A stretch of DNA of 64,000 nucleotides, taken from Flavobacterium sp. UGB4466 (GTDB lineage: Bacteria > Bacteroidota > Bacteroidia > Flavobacteriales > Flavobacteriaceae). The notes below the pieces were generated by a model, which was not told where the DNA came from, did not search any database, and worked only from the letters and a program-made list of their open reading frames with translations. Below, piece after piece: positions 1 through 8,696 of this stretch; positions within the stretch are counted from its first letter, which is position 1, and each line of letters begins with the position of its first letter. The position numbers were made by a program, and so were the translations under genes. The stretch is from positions 1-64,000 of the forward strand of contig NZ_CAGKLC010000010.1 of NCBI RefSeq assembly GCF_903469665.1, given 5' to 3'.

Positions 1-920
1 GTTTTTACCGTACCGTCCTGAGCCGTAACTTCGATCGCAATACGATTCGCCTTAGCATCCACATTATTTACTTCCAGATTATCAATCGTCTGAGAAGGAT
101 TTCCACTGGTCACCGCTACCCCATTTACTTTTATAGTCGCATGGGTATCAGTAGTGACCGGCGTAACCGTGATACTGCTAGCGGCATTAGATACTCTGGC
201 CATATAATCTGTAGTTCCTGAAGAGAAAACCGGATCCAAAGCTCCTGAACTAATACCCAAATTGCTTAAAGTAGCGACATTACTCAGTGGTGTAGTGACT
301 GTTGCCGGATTACCGGTGCTGGTTGTGGTTAAATAGGATGGATAATCCCCTCCATCATCAATAAACTCCATAACCATGACCTGATAAGTTGTTCCAGGCG
401 CCAAACCTTGGACTTCTAAATCAGAAAGCGCTGACCCATAGCGAATTAAGCACCAACCTGTTGTACTGATCTGATCTCCCAAGCCAAAAATAGTGCTTCC
501 TCTGAAATATAAATTATCCGGTACAGGTGTAGTTCCATCGCCTGTACCTGCACGCATTAAAAGCATCCTTTGATTTCCATTTCCATTGGTACAATCCACA
601 GTAGTAGTGGTTGCTGTGGTCTTGGTAAAAGTAAGATTAGTGGCCTGAATCGTTGGCGGCGCAGAAAGCCTGAGCACTTTTATGGTGTAGGTTTTTACCG
701 TACCGTCCTGAGCCGTAACTTCGATCGCAATACGATTTGCCTTAGCATCCACATTATTTACTTCCAGATTATCAATCGTCCGAGAAGGATTTCCACTGCT
801 CACCGCTACCCCATTTACTTTTATAGTCGCATGGGTATCAGTAGTGACCGGTGTAACCGTGATACTGCTAACGGCATTAGATACACTGGCTGTATAAGCT
901 GTAGTTTTGGAGGAAAAAAC
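1..920. repeat. 690-bp in-frame tandem repeat inside the surface protein gene
   Basis: The segment beginning at position 1 recurs from position 691 with only scattered substitutions (for example at about 46-52 versus 736-742, and 781 versus 91). It encodes the cadherin-like module of consecutive 230-residue units. Similarity at the DNA level implies recent duplication or gene conversion. Confidence 0.8.
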
Positions 921-1448
921 TGGAGTAAGTGCTCCGGAACTCAGGCTTACATTACTCAAAGTAGCGACATTGTTTAGTGTCGTCAATGTTGCAGAATTAC
1001 CAGAGTTGACTGTTCTTAAATAATATATATGACCACTAGCTCCATAAATCTTACTAACGAACACCTGTACCTGATAGGCAGTTCCAGGAGTTAAACCAGT
1101 CACCTCCGCATTAGTCGTCATAGTATCAGCAACACAATACCAGCCAGACGTACCAATTTGATCTCCTAAACCAAAAGCAGTATTAGCTTTATAACGAACA
1201 TGATCTACCGGAATGGCATTGGAGTTGGTGCTTGTTCCTTTGCGGATAAATACTGTACTAAAAGTTGAATTCCCAGGTTGCCAACTAATAGTCGATTTTG
1301 TTCCTGTAGTATTCGTAAAAGCAAGATTGGAACATTGTACTATAGGCGGAGCCTCCTGCGCCAACATCGTCTGAAAAACCGACAAAAAAGTGATTATATA
1401 ACCCCAAAAAGGCTTTTTCAGAAAAAAGAAAATAAAAGTACGAGTCAT
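1..1448 (-). CDS. Secreted repeat protein with Fn3-like and cadherin-like domains (C-terminus outside window)
   Basis: This open frame runs from an ATG at 1448 leftward off the window edge without a stop, so only about 482 N-terminal residues are visible. It begins with a signal-peptide-like hydrophobic stretch ending near MLAQ. After that comes an Fn3-like module (with a T-G-L-T-P-G-T-A-Y-Q-V motif) and then a module resembling the cadherin-like beta-sandwich family, with phrases such as TAYTASVSNAVSSITVTP and DGTVKTYTIKVLR. Positions 1-60 and 691-750 are nearly identical DNA, so the protein is a tandem repeat with a 690-bp (230-residue) period. Large Flavobacterium surface proteins of this sort commonly end in a T9SS sorting domain, but that end is not visible. 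Function is inferred to be surface or adhesion-like. The frame is real because two long modules are conserved in it. Confidence 0.8.
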   Translation of the reverse strand, partial: MTRTFIFFFLKKPFWGYIITFLSVFQTMLAQEAPPIVQCSNLAFTNTTGTKSTISWQPGNSTFSTVFIRKGTSTNSNAIPVDHVRYKANTAFGLGDQIGTSGWYCVADTMTTNAEVTGLTPGTAYQVQVFVSKIYGASGHIYYLRTVNSGNSATLTTLNNVATLSNVSLSSGALTPVFSSKTTAYTASVSNAVSSITVTPVTTDTHATIKVNGVAVSSGNPSRTIDNLEVNNVDAKANRIAIEVTAQDGTVKTYTIKVLRLSAPPTIQATNLTFTKTTATTTTVDCTNGNGNQRMLLMRAGTGDGTTPVPDNLYFRGSTIFGLGDQISTTGWCLIRYGSALSDLEVQGLAPGTTYQVMVMEFIDDGGDYPSYLTTTSTGNPATVTTPLSNVATLSNLGISSGALDPVFSSGTTDYMARVSNAASSITVTPVTTDTHATIKVNGVAVTSGNPSQTIDNLEVNNVDAKANRIAIEVTAQDGTVK

Positions 1449-1754
1449 AACAAAATGTTTTTTTTAAGTTTTTAAACTAAATCGAAATTTCTTGCAGTGC
1501 CATTTTTTAGTACTTTTAGCACTTTTGACGATGCAATTATCTATTTAACAGTTAAATCGCTACAAAGACAAAGGAACCAGTAAAAAAACAAAGAAGAGTT
1601 TGCAATTCAATAAACACAACTACAGATGTAATAATTGGTCGATTCATGTAATACACGGGAAAGTGAGCAACAAAAAAGGTTTGGAGCACTAGTTATCTTG
1701 AGATGCTTATTTGCAAAAAAAAAAGAAAATGAAAAGTAAATCAAAAGGCTTTTG
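1449..1754. other. Intergenic region, no gene seen
   Basis: AT-rich spacer between the surface-protein start and the tRNA-like array. I see no convincing ORF and no exact TANNTTTG box on the minus strand. It presumably carries the promoter of the leftward gene. Confidence 0.5.
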
Positions 1755-1829
1755 TCGGGGTGGCCCGATTCGAACCTGCGGACTTCCCGATTCCGATCGG
1801 GACGCGATAACAGTTCAGCTATATGATTT
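1755..1829 (-). pseudogene. tRNA-like decayed copy 1 (tRNA-Pro derived)
   Basis: Read on the minus strand, the 3' half matches the neighbouring tRNA-Pro closely: a T-arm reading GGTTCGAATC and a CCACCCCGA-like 3' end. The anticodon arm is replaced by an 18-nt palindrome, TCCCGATCGGAATCGGGA. The 5' seven bases (about ATCATAT) cannot pair with the 3' acceptor strand. It is therefore unlikely to work as a tRNA. It is followed by a shared hairpin-type spacer. Confidence 0.6.
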
Positions 1830-1877
1830 CAGTTTAAACCAAAAAAAAAGTCTTTCCAAAAAATGAAAAGACTTTTG

Positions 1878-1952
1878 TCGCAGTGGCCCGATTCGAACCT
1901 GCGACCTTCCCGATTCCGATCGGGACGCGATAACTGTTTAACTAATATGATT
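1878..1952 (-). pseudogene. tRNA-like decayed copy 2
   Basis: Same architecture as the copy at 1755: conserved T-arm, palindromic pseudo-anticodon arm and non-pairing 5' end. The acceptor-like end has a change (gcagtgg instead of gggtgg on the plus strand). The 5' flank carries about 38 extra bases, made of repeats of a TTCAGCTATATGATT word. Confidence 0.55.
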
Positions 1953-2038
1953 TTGGTTCAGCTATATGATTCAATTCAGCTATATGATTTCGGTTTAAAC
2001 TCAAAAAAAAGTCCTTCCAAAAATTAAAAAGACTTTTG

Positions 2039-2113
2039 TCGGGGTGGCCCGATTCGAACCTGCGGCCTTCCCGATTCCGATCGGGACGCGATAACTGTTT
2101 AACTATATGATTT
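2039..2113 (-). pseudogene. tRNA-like decayed copy 3
   Basis: Third degenerate tRNA-Pro-like unit. The 3' half is nearly identical to that of the intact tRNA at 2163-2237, including the GGCCGCAGGTTCGAAT segment. The anticodon arm is again the TCCCGAT/ATCGGGA palindrome and the D-arm side is decayed to GTTAAACAGTTATCGCG. Confidence 0.55.
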
Positions 2114-2162
2114 TGGTTTAAAAGCAAAAAAAAAGTCTTTCCAAAAAATGAAAAGACTTTTG

Positions 2163-2237
2163 TCGGGGTGGCAGGATTCGAACCTGCGGCCTCCTGCTCC
2201 CAAAGCAGGCGCGATAACCGGGCTACGCTACACCCCG
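2163..2237 (-). tRNA. tRNA-Pro (anticodon TGG)
   Basis: The minus strand folds into a full cloverleaf. The acceptor 5' CGGGGTG pairs with 3' CACCCCG, the D-arm is around AGCCCGGTTATCGC, the anticodon stem CCTGC/GCAGG encloses the loop TTTGGGA, and the T-arm is GCAGGTTCGAATCCTGC. The anticodon TGG decodes proline codons. CCA is not encoded. It is the only intact member of a four-unit array and is followed by a hairpin-T-run terminator. Confidence 0.95.
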
Positions 2238-2438
2238 TAAGCGGGTGCAAAGATAGAACTATTTTTTACTTATCCAAAACAATTTCAAAAATTAAGAGCC
2301 TTTTTTATTTTCTAAATAAAACCAAGGTTTCAAAAGCTAAATACTTTTTATTGAATTAACACGAAAAAAGCTTAAAAGCCTTCATCATATAAAAATGTTA
2401 TTATATTTACAAAATCATAATATCAAACTCATTTCCAA

Positions 2439-4964
2439 ATGGAAGGTTTTCTTTTAGCCCTGTTGTTTTGCTTTTTATTTTATATTCTTAATACCATAAA
2501 AAGTCGTTTTGATCATCTTGAAGATGATATTCAAAAACTCAGTAAAAAAATTGATTTATTAAAAACAGTGGAAAAATCTACTGAAAATATTTCGGTTGCC
2601 CCCATTCCGGTTGTCAAAAAAGAAGATTTCAGGACAATCCCGGAACAATCGAATCAAAATATTCCTGAACCTGTTCAACCCGAAGTTGTCGAGGAAAAAA
2701 TTTCTATTGCAACACCAACAGAAGAAATTAAGACTCCAGAACCTGAAAAACTGCATGCTCCGGCAGCATTACAACCTGCTCCGGCAGCTGAAAAAACAGT
2801 TCCAAAACAAATCGCTCCTGTAGCACCTGAAAAATCATTCTGGGAGAATTTTAAAGAAAAAAATCCGGATCTGGAAAAATTTATCGGAGAGAACTTAATT
2901 AACAAAATTGGAATCTTAATTCTTGTTTTAGGAATAAGCTATTTTGTAAAATATGCCATCGACAAAGACTGGATTAATGAACCCGCACGTGTTGGAATTG
3001 GCGTTTTATGCGGAGCAATAGTTATGGGAATAGCGCATAAATTACGTAAAAACTATGCTGCATTCAGCTCTGTTATTGTTGCAGGCTCCATTGCCATTTT
3101 TTATTTCACTATTGGAATTGCTTTTCACGATTATCACTTGTTCAATCAAACGGTTGCTTTTAGCATTATGGTAATCATTACTGCTTTTAGCGCCTTAATC
3201 TCCTTATCGTACGACAGAATCGAATTAGCGGTACTTTCTCTTATTGGAGGATTTGCCGTTCCGTTTATGGTCAGCACCGGTGCAGGAAACTACGTTGTTC
3301 TTTTTACCTATATTGCGATTTTGAACATCGGAATTCTGGCTATCGCCTCTTATAAAAAATGGAATCTGGTTAATATTCTTTCTTACATCTTTACGGTTCT
3401 CTTGTTTGCAGCCTGGTTATCGAAGGATTTAAATTCTGACAAGCCGCATTACGCCGGAGGTTTTCTGTTTGGATTCCTCTTCTACTTTATCTTCATTTTA
3501 ATGAATATCATTAACAATATCCGATCAAAAGGCGAGTTTTCAAAAACTCAGCTTACTATCCTGGCAAGCAATACATTTTTGTTCTATGCAGCTGGAATGG
3601 CTATCTTAACCTTTTATCATACTGAATTAAAAGGTCTATTCACCACTGCTTTAGCACTCCTAAATTTGATCTACGCCTGGTTTTTATACAAGAAATTCGA
3701 ACTCGACCAAAAAGCGGCTTATCTGCTTATTGGACTAACCCTGACTTTTGTAACATTAGCGATTCCAATTCAATTTGAAGGAAATTATATCACGCTATTC
3801 TGGGCTACAGAAGCCGTTTTATTACTTTGGCTGGCACAAAAATCAAAAATTACAAGCTATCGATTTGGTGCTGTAATTGTTCATATCTTAATGCTTTTTA
3901 GTCTGATCATGGATTGGAATCATTACTACAGTAGCGATCTGCCTCTAAGCATCGTCATAAACCCAATTTTTATAACTGGTATTTTCGCTGTAGCTTCTTT
4001 GTCTGCAATTTGGTATTTGTTAAAAAATGAAACCGAAGATTCAACCCTCTTCAACATCACTTTCAATCCGGAAACGTACAGGAAATTTGTCGCTGCAGCA
4101 GCTGTTGGAATAGGTTATTTCACTGGTTTATTTGAAGTTATTTATCAATCTAATCATTATATCGAAAACCTATACAGTTCGATTGCACTCCCCATTTTAT
4201 ATCACTTACTGTTCTCTGCATTATACACTACATTTCTAATCGGGAGAAAAACAGCAGCAGGATATCAGGGCGCCTTGTTAATAGCTCTTTCAAATATTGT
4301 TTTATTTACCTTCTGGTTTTCCAATTATCCATTTTTAGAACACAGGGATATTATTACTTTAGGTGTTGGAACATCAATTGCTTTTTATCTTCATTATATT
4401 TCGTTGCTAATCATCGTTTACTTTGGTTATCAATTGTTTCAGATTTACAAAAAAACAAATTTCCCTTTTCTTCCTAGTCGATACCTCATCTGGGGTGCCG
4501 CCTTTTTCATCCTTTATATTTGTAGCTCAGAAGTAATGCTTCACGGACTTGTGGTTATGAATTCGTCTGTTTCTCTTCACGACCTACAAACAAGTACTTA
4601 CACAGGCTACAAATCTAATTTACCTTATCTGCGTGAATTAGTAGCAGGAGACTCTATTCATCTGGCGAGTATTAAAATAATTAAAACCGGATTTCCTATT
4701 CTTTGGGGAGTTCTGGCTTTTGTGTTTTTAATTATCGGCATCAAAAAACAACAAAAATCTTTACGTATTATCGCTTTATCTTTGCTAGGATTAACCATTC
4801 TGAAATTATTCTTATACGACATCAGCAACATTTCCGAAACCGGAAAAATCATATCGTTTATCCTCCTGGGAATATTAATTTTAATTATCTCCTTTGTATA
4901 TCAAAAAATCAAAGTCTTAGTTATTGACGAAGACAAACCAAAAAACAACAATGAAACTAACTAA
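2439..4964 (+). CDS. DUF2339-family multi-pass membrane protein
   Basis: The 841-residue protein opens with a transmembrane anchor, a short coiled-coil stretch (about residues 20-45) and a Pro/Glu/Ala-rich linker to about residue 130. From about residue 155 on it has roughly twenty closely packed hydrophobic segments. This layout and motifs such as GENLINKIGILILVLG match the DUF2339 family of predicted membrane proteins, whose function is unknown. The ATG at 2439 follows a plausible TATATTTA -7 region. The next gene, with an exported DUF3999-like product, starts inside its last codons, so the two are translationally coupled and probably form one membrane complex. The complex role is inference; the family call is by pattern recognition. 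Confidence 0.85.
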   Translation: MEGFLLALLFCFLFYILNTIKSRFDHLEDDIQKLSKKIDLLKTVEKSTENISVAPIPVVKKEDFRTIPEQSNQNIPEPVQPEVVEEKISIATPTEEIKTPEPEKLHAPAALQPAPAAEKTVPKQIAPVAPEKSFWENFKEKNPDLEKFIGENLINKIGILILVLGISYFVKYAIDKDWINEPARVGIGVLCGAIVMGIAHKLRKNYAAFSSVIVAGSIAIFYFTIGIAFHDYHLFNQTVAFSIMVIITAFSALISLSYDRIELAVLSLIGGFAVPFMVSTGAGNYVVLFTYIAILNIGILAIASYKKWNLVNILSYIFTVLLFAAWLSKDLNSDKPHYAGGFLFGFLFYFIFILMNIINNIRSKGEFSKTQLTILASNTFLFYAAGMAILTFYHTELKGLFTTALALLNLIYAWFLYKKFELDQKAAYLLIGLTLTFVTLAIPIQFEGNYITLFWATEAVLLLWLAQKSKITSYRFGAVIVHILMLFSLIMDWNHYYSSDLPLSIVINPIFITGIFAVASLSAIWYLLKNETEDSTLFNITFNPETYRKFVAAAAVGIGYFTGLFEVIYQSNHYIENLYSSIALPILYHLLFSALYTTFLIGRKTAAGYQGALLIALSNIVLFTFWFSNYPFLEHRDIITLGVGTSIAFYLHYISLLIIVYFGYQLFQIYKKTNFPFLPSRYLIWGAAFFILYICSSEVMLHGLVVMNSSVSLHDLQTSTYTGYKSNLPYLRELVAGDSIHLASIKIIKTGFPILWGVLAFVFLIIGIKKQQKSLRIIALSLLGLTILKLFLYDISNISETGKIISFILLGILILIISFVYQKIKVLVIDEDKPKNNNETN

Positions 4965-6183
4965 ATTCATCTTACTTCTATTTTTTGCAAACCTTTCTTT
5001 TGGGCAATATCAGACTACCGGAAAAATAAAACCCGTTTCGGAGAAAGGTTTTCATGAAATTGTTTTATCTCCCGAAATTAGATCTTATTCCAAACAAGAT
5101 CTTAGCGACATCAGATTATTTGACTCAAAAGGAAATGAGGTTCCGTATTTTATCCAGACTCCTAAAAACAATAGGCTAAACACTTTTACAGAGTATACCA
5201 TTATCTCAAAAACAGTCACTCCCAAAAAAAGCACCTCTATTATCATTGCAATTCCGTCTGCTAAAAACCACAATCAGATCTCCCTTTTTATCGCAAATTC
5301 CGATGCCGAAAAAAGATATACGGTTTCCGGAAGTGATGATCAAACAGAATGGTTCGGAATCTCCAATTCTCAAATTTTAGATGACTTAAGCAGTGCGTCA
5401 GAAACTAGTGTTATTAAAACGATATCATATCCTTTAAACACCTACCGTTACTTAAAGATTGATTTTGACGATCAAAAAACGCTTCCTGTTAACCTCTTAA
5501 AAGCCGGTAATTTTACCAACCAGATTCATCAAAGACCTTTACAGGAAATCACTTCCGGCAAATCAACTGTAACAGAGAATCATTCAACGAAAGAAACTCA
5601 AATTCATGTGCTTTTTGATGCCCCGCAAATCATCAACCAAATTTCATTTGAAATTACAAAACCCACTTATTACAGCCGTAAAGCTGTTTTATACAAAAAG
5701 GAAAAAAGACAATTAAAGAGAAAATCAATAGAAATAGAAGATGAAATCGCAACGTTCGAATTAAATTCAGATGTAAAAAGCATCTTTACGATCTCGGAAA
5801 TATTCGAAAAAGAGCTTTTTATAAAAATAGAAAACAACGACAATCAACCGCTATCCATCTTAAAAGTAAAATTCAATCAAAACCCGGTTTCGATAGTTGC
5901 TGAACTAAACTCAAACGAAAATTATATTCTTAAAACCGGAAACAAATCCATGACCGCCCCGGAATATGACCTTTCTTCTTTTAAAAGTAGTATTGCCTCC
6001 AATTTACCACAAACGTTTATTTACGATATCCAGCAAAAAACGCCCCTAAAGAATCAAACGAAAAACAAATCTTTTTGGCAGCAATCCTGGTTTATGTGGC
6101 TATGCATTTTGTTAGGAGGTACAACTATTTTATTTTTCACAACCAGCCTTGTAAAAGATTTGAAAAAGAAAAATGAGCAGTAA
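4951..6183 (+). CDS. DUF3999-like exported, membrane-anchored protein
   Basis: I choose the ATG at 4951 rather than the in-frame TTG at 4924 because it gives a clean signal peptide (MKLTKFILLLFFANLSFG). The 410-residue product has a beta-rich extracytoplasmic body (DIRLFDSKGNEVPYFIQ near the start) and one C-terminal transmembrane helix (about residues 380-402) before a short Lys/Glu tail facing the cytoplasm. This matches DUF3999, which often sits beside DUF2339. The start overlaps the upstream gene by 14 nt. A palindromic terminator follows at 6263. Function is unknown. Confidence 0.75.
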   Translation: MKLTKFILLLFFANLSFGQYQTTGKIKPVSEKGFHEIVLSPEIRSYSKQDLSDIRLFDSKGNEVPYFIQTPKNNRLNTFTEYTIISKTVTPKKSTSIIIAIPSAKNHNQISLFIANSDAEKRYTVSGSDDQTEWFGISNSQILDDLSSASETSVIKTISYPLNTYRYLKIDFDDQKTLPVNLLKAGNFTNQIHQRPLQEITSGKSTVTENHSTKETQIHVLFDAPQIINQISFEITKPTYYSRKAVLYKKEKRQLKRKSIEIEDEIATFELNSDVKSIFTISEIFEKELFIKIENNDNQPLSILKVKFNQNPVSIVAELNSNENYILKTGNKSMTAPEYDLSSFKSSIASNLPQTFIYDIQQKTPLKNQTKNKSFWQQSWFMWLCILLGGTTILFFTTSLVKDLKKKNEQ

Positions 6184-6262
6184 AATTTACCCCCACTTTT
6201 AATTCCATTTTTCTGACTAAAGTAAGCTTTTGCTCTTTTTAGACTAAAAGAAATCAAAAAAT

Positions 6263-6288
6263 AGAACGAAATTTCGTTCTTGTTTTTT
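6263..6288 (+). terminator. Terminator after the DUF2339/DUF3999 pair
   Basis: The perfect 18-nt palindrome AGAACGAAATTTCGTTCT is followed by TGTTTTTTG. It separates the membrane pair from parA. Confidence 0.75.
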
Positions 6289-6420
6289 GATTATCCTTAA
6301 AATCAATTCCAGAAAACACGCACCATACAACGATTAAACGAAGATTCACAAATGTTAACAAAATAGATTTTCAGAAACCATAAATAATTGTATTTTTACG
6401 GTTCAAAATTCAGAAAATAA

Positions 6421-7188
6421 ATGGGCAAAATCATTGCGATTGCTAATCAAAAAGGAGGCGTTGGAAAGACTACAACATCTGTAAATCTTGCAGCCTCATT
6501 AGGCGTTTTAGAAAAGAAAGTATTGTTGATCGATGCTGATCCACAAGCCAATGCTACATCTGGCCTTGGGATTGACGTAGAATCAGTTGAAGCCGGAACT
6601 TATCAAATCCTGGAACACAGTATAACACCAAAAGAAGCCGTTTTAAAATGTACAGCTCCAAATGTTGATGTGATACCTGCACACATTGACCTTGTTGCCA
6701 TCGAAATCGAATTGGTTGACAAAGAAAACAGAGAGTATATGCTTAAAAAAGCGTTAGAAAGCGTAAAAGACGAATATGACTTTATCATTATCGACTGTGC
6801 TCCTTCTCTAGGTTTATTAACCTTGAATGCTTTAACAGCTGCTGATTCTGTGGTTATCCCAATCCAATGCGAATATTTTGCACTTGAAGGATTAGGAAAA
6901 TTATTGAACACCATAAAAAGTATTCAAAAAATACACAACCCGGATCTAGACATCGAAGGATTGTTACTAACCATGTACGATTCAAGATTGCGTTTGTCTA
7001 ATCAGGTTGTAGAAGAAGTTCAAAAACACTTTAATGATATGGTTTTTGATACCGTTATTCAACGAAATGTTAAACTGAGCGAGGCACCAAGTTTTGGGGA
7101 AAGCATCATTAATTATGACGCAACCAGTAAAGGAGCCGTTAATTACATTAATTTAGCTCAGGAGATTATAAAGAAAAACAGCAAATAG
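6421..7188 (+). CDS. parA: ParA/Soj chromosome partition ATPase
   Basis: This 255-residue MinD/ParA-type ATPase begins with the deviant Walker A KGGVGKTTTSVN (lysine in the first position), followed by DADPQANATSG and the Walker B-like DFIIIDCAPSLGLLT. It works with ParB to segregate replicated chromosomes. parB follows after 5 bp, and then DUF5683, dapB and lepB in an order typical of Flavobacteriaceae. Length and motifs are standard for chromosomal ParA. The start ATG is preceded by a TA-rich near-consensus -7 region. Confidence 0.95.
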   Translation: MGKIIAIANQKGGVGKTTTSVNLAASLGVLEKKVLLIDADPQANATSGLGIDVESVEAGTYQILEHSITPKEAVLKCTAPNVDVIPAHIDLVAIEIELVDKENREYMLKKALESVKDEYDFIIIDCAPSLGLLTLNALTAADSVVIPIQCEYFALEGLGKLLNTIKSIQKIHNPDLDIEGLLLTMYDSRLRLSNQVVEEVQKHFNDMVFDTVIQRNVKLSEAPSFGESIINYDATSKGAVNYINLAQEIIKKNSK

Positions 7189-7193
7189 TTTTT

Positions 7194-8096
7194 ATGACAA
7201 AAGCAATTAAAAAACAAGCCTTAGGAAGAGGATTATCAGCGTTATTAAAAGATCCGGAAAACGACATTACATCAGTAGAAGATAAAAATGCTGACAAGGT
7301 TGTTGGAAATATCATTGAGCTTGAAATAAGTGCTATCGAAATAAATCCGTTTCAACCCCGAAGCAATTTTAATGAAGAATCGTTACGCGAATTAGCCACC
7401 TCTATTAAAGAACTTGGTGTAATTCAACCTATTACTGTTCGTAAATTAGATTTCAACAAATATCAGCTAATCTCAGGAGAGCGTCGTTTACGTGCTTCGA
7501 CCATAGTAGGCTTAACGCATGTTCCTGCCTATATTCGTATTGCCAACGACAACGAATCCTTAGTTATGGCCTTGGTGGAAAACATCCAGCGTCATGACTT
7601 AGATCCGATTGAGATCGCACTTTCCTACCAACGTCTGATTGACGAAATTCAACTGACACAGGAGCAAATGAGTGAGCGTGTTGGAAAAAAACGCTCTACA
7701 ATTGCCAATTATTTACGTCTTTTAAAATTGGATCCGATCATTCAAACGGGTATCCGTGACGGTTTTATCAGCATGGGGCACGGTAGAGCAATCATTAATA
7801 TTGAAGACTTAGACATTCAGACTGATATCTACCAAAAAATAGTAAGTCAGAATTTATCTGTTCGTGAAACCGAAACTCTGGTAAAAAACTATCACGAAAG
7901 TTTAAAACCAAAAGCAGAAGGAAAACCTAAAGCAGAGTCTTCTTTTGTGGTTAGAGAAACACAAAAAAACACTTTCAACGATTATTTTGGTTCGAAAGTT
8001 GATATAAAAGTCGCCGGTACGGGTAAAGGAAAAATCACCATTCCATTTGATTCTGAAGCCGACTTTAACAGAATAATAAAATTAATCAACGGATAG
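7194..8096 (+). CDS. parB: ParB/Spo0J chromosome partition protein
   Basis: The 300-residue protein has the N-terminal ALGRGLSALL motif, the CTPase/clamp motifs NPFQPR and GERRLRAS, the ENIQRHDLDPIE motif, a helix-turn-helix (QEQMSERVGKKRSTIANYLRLLKL) and a C-terminal dimerisation region. It binds parS sites and spreads as a CTP-dependent clamp. Its TAG stop overlaps the GTG start of the next gene by one base (TAGTG), indicating coupling. I saw no obvious parS palindrome nearby. Confidence 0.95.
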   Translation: MTKAIKKQALGRGLSALLKDPENDITSVEDKNADKVVGNIIELEISAIEINPFQPRSNFNEESLRELATSIKELGVIQPITVRKLDFNKYQLISGERRLRASTIVGLTHVPAYIRIANDNESLVMALVENIQRHDLDPIEIALSYQRLIDEIQLTQEQMSERVGKKRSTIANYLRLLKLDPIIQTGIRDGFISMGHGRAIINIEDLDIQTDIYQKIVSQNLSVRETETLVKNYHESLKPKAEGKPKAESSFVVRETQKNTFNDYFGSKVDIKVAGTGKGKITIPFDSEADFNRIIKLING

Positions 8097-8656
8097 TGAA
8101 TAAAATTGTCCCCATAAGCCTATTGTTCTTTCTCATAGGAACCGTTTCTCTTTTTGCCCAGGTAAAAAAAGACACGGTTTTGGTTGTTAAAGACACTAGC
8201 AAATTGCAGGAAATCGATCCGCTTACACCTGCAAAAGCAGCATTCTACTCGGCAATCTTACCGGGTTTAGGTCAGGCATACAATAAAAAGTACTGGAAAA
8301 TCCCTTTGGTCTACGGAGCGATTGGTACGAGTTTATACTTCTATCTTGACAATAACAAAAAATACCACGATTATCGCGAAGCCTACAAACGAAGACTGGA
8401 AGGCTACAATGACGATAAATATAAATTCCTGGACGACAGCAGACTTATTGCCGGTCAGAAATTTTATCAGCGAAACAGAGATTTATCACTATTATTTGTC
8501 GTTGGTTTTTATGCCTTAAACATTATCGACGCCAACGTTGACGCTGCATTGATTCAGTTTAACGTAAACGAAAGATTATCATTGCGCCCGGAAATTTACC
8601 CTGACGCTGTAACTTTCAGACCAAATGTTGGACTAACTTTTAATTACCACTTTTAA
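8096..8656 (+). CDS. DUF5683 domain envelope protein
   Basis: The 186-residue protein starts with GTG at 8096, which shares one base with the parB stop. A signal peptide (about residues 1-22) precedes a conserved PAKAAFYSAILPGLGQAYNKKYWKIPLVYG motif region (about residues 45-75), hydrophobic segments around residues 70-85 and 125-150, and a C-terminal beta-like segment ending NYHF. This matches the Bacteroidota DUF5683 family, of unknown function, which regularly lies between parB and dapB. I infer an envelope location only. Confidence 0.8.
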   Translation: MNKIVPISLLFFLIGTVSLFAQVKKDTVLVVKDTSKLQEIDPLTPAKAAFYSAILPGLGQAYNKKYWKIPLVYGAIGTSLYFYLDNNKKYHDYREAYKRRLEGYNDDKYKFLDDSRLIAGQKFYQRNRDLSLLFVVGFYALNIIDANVDAALIQFNVNERLSLRPEIYPDAVTFRPNVGLTFNYHF

Positions 8657-8696
8657 ATAACTCCGGTTACTTGAATTTTAAAAAAAAATACACGAA

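Larger units (their letters stand above)
1838..2162 (-). terminator. Repeated terminator hairpins between tRNA-like units
   Basis: After each of three of the units (real tRNA and copies) on the minus strand comes the same hairpin: AAAAGTCTTT, a loop around CATTTTTTGG, AAAGACTTTT and a T-run. Copies lie at about 1840-1877, 2003-2038 and 2128-2162. They look like intrinsic terminators co-duplicated with the tRNA unit. Confidence 0.6.

Noticed and set aside
570..977. 135-codon plus-strand frame inside the surface repeat gene
   Set aside because: It is antisense to the clear leftward frame with Fn3/cadherin-like modules and carries no recognisable domain.
1942..2250. 102-codon minus-strand open frame across the tRNA array
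   Set aside because: It reads straight through tRNA-Pro and a tRNA-like copy with terminator hairpins and has no start context; it is a by-product of the repeats.
6184..8100. Origin of replication near parAB
   Set aside because: No dnaA gene, DnaA-box cluster or AT-rich unwinding pattern was recognised around parAB.
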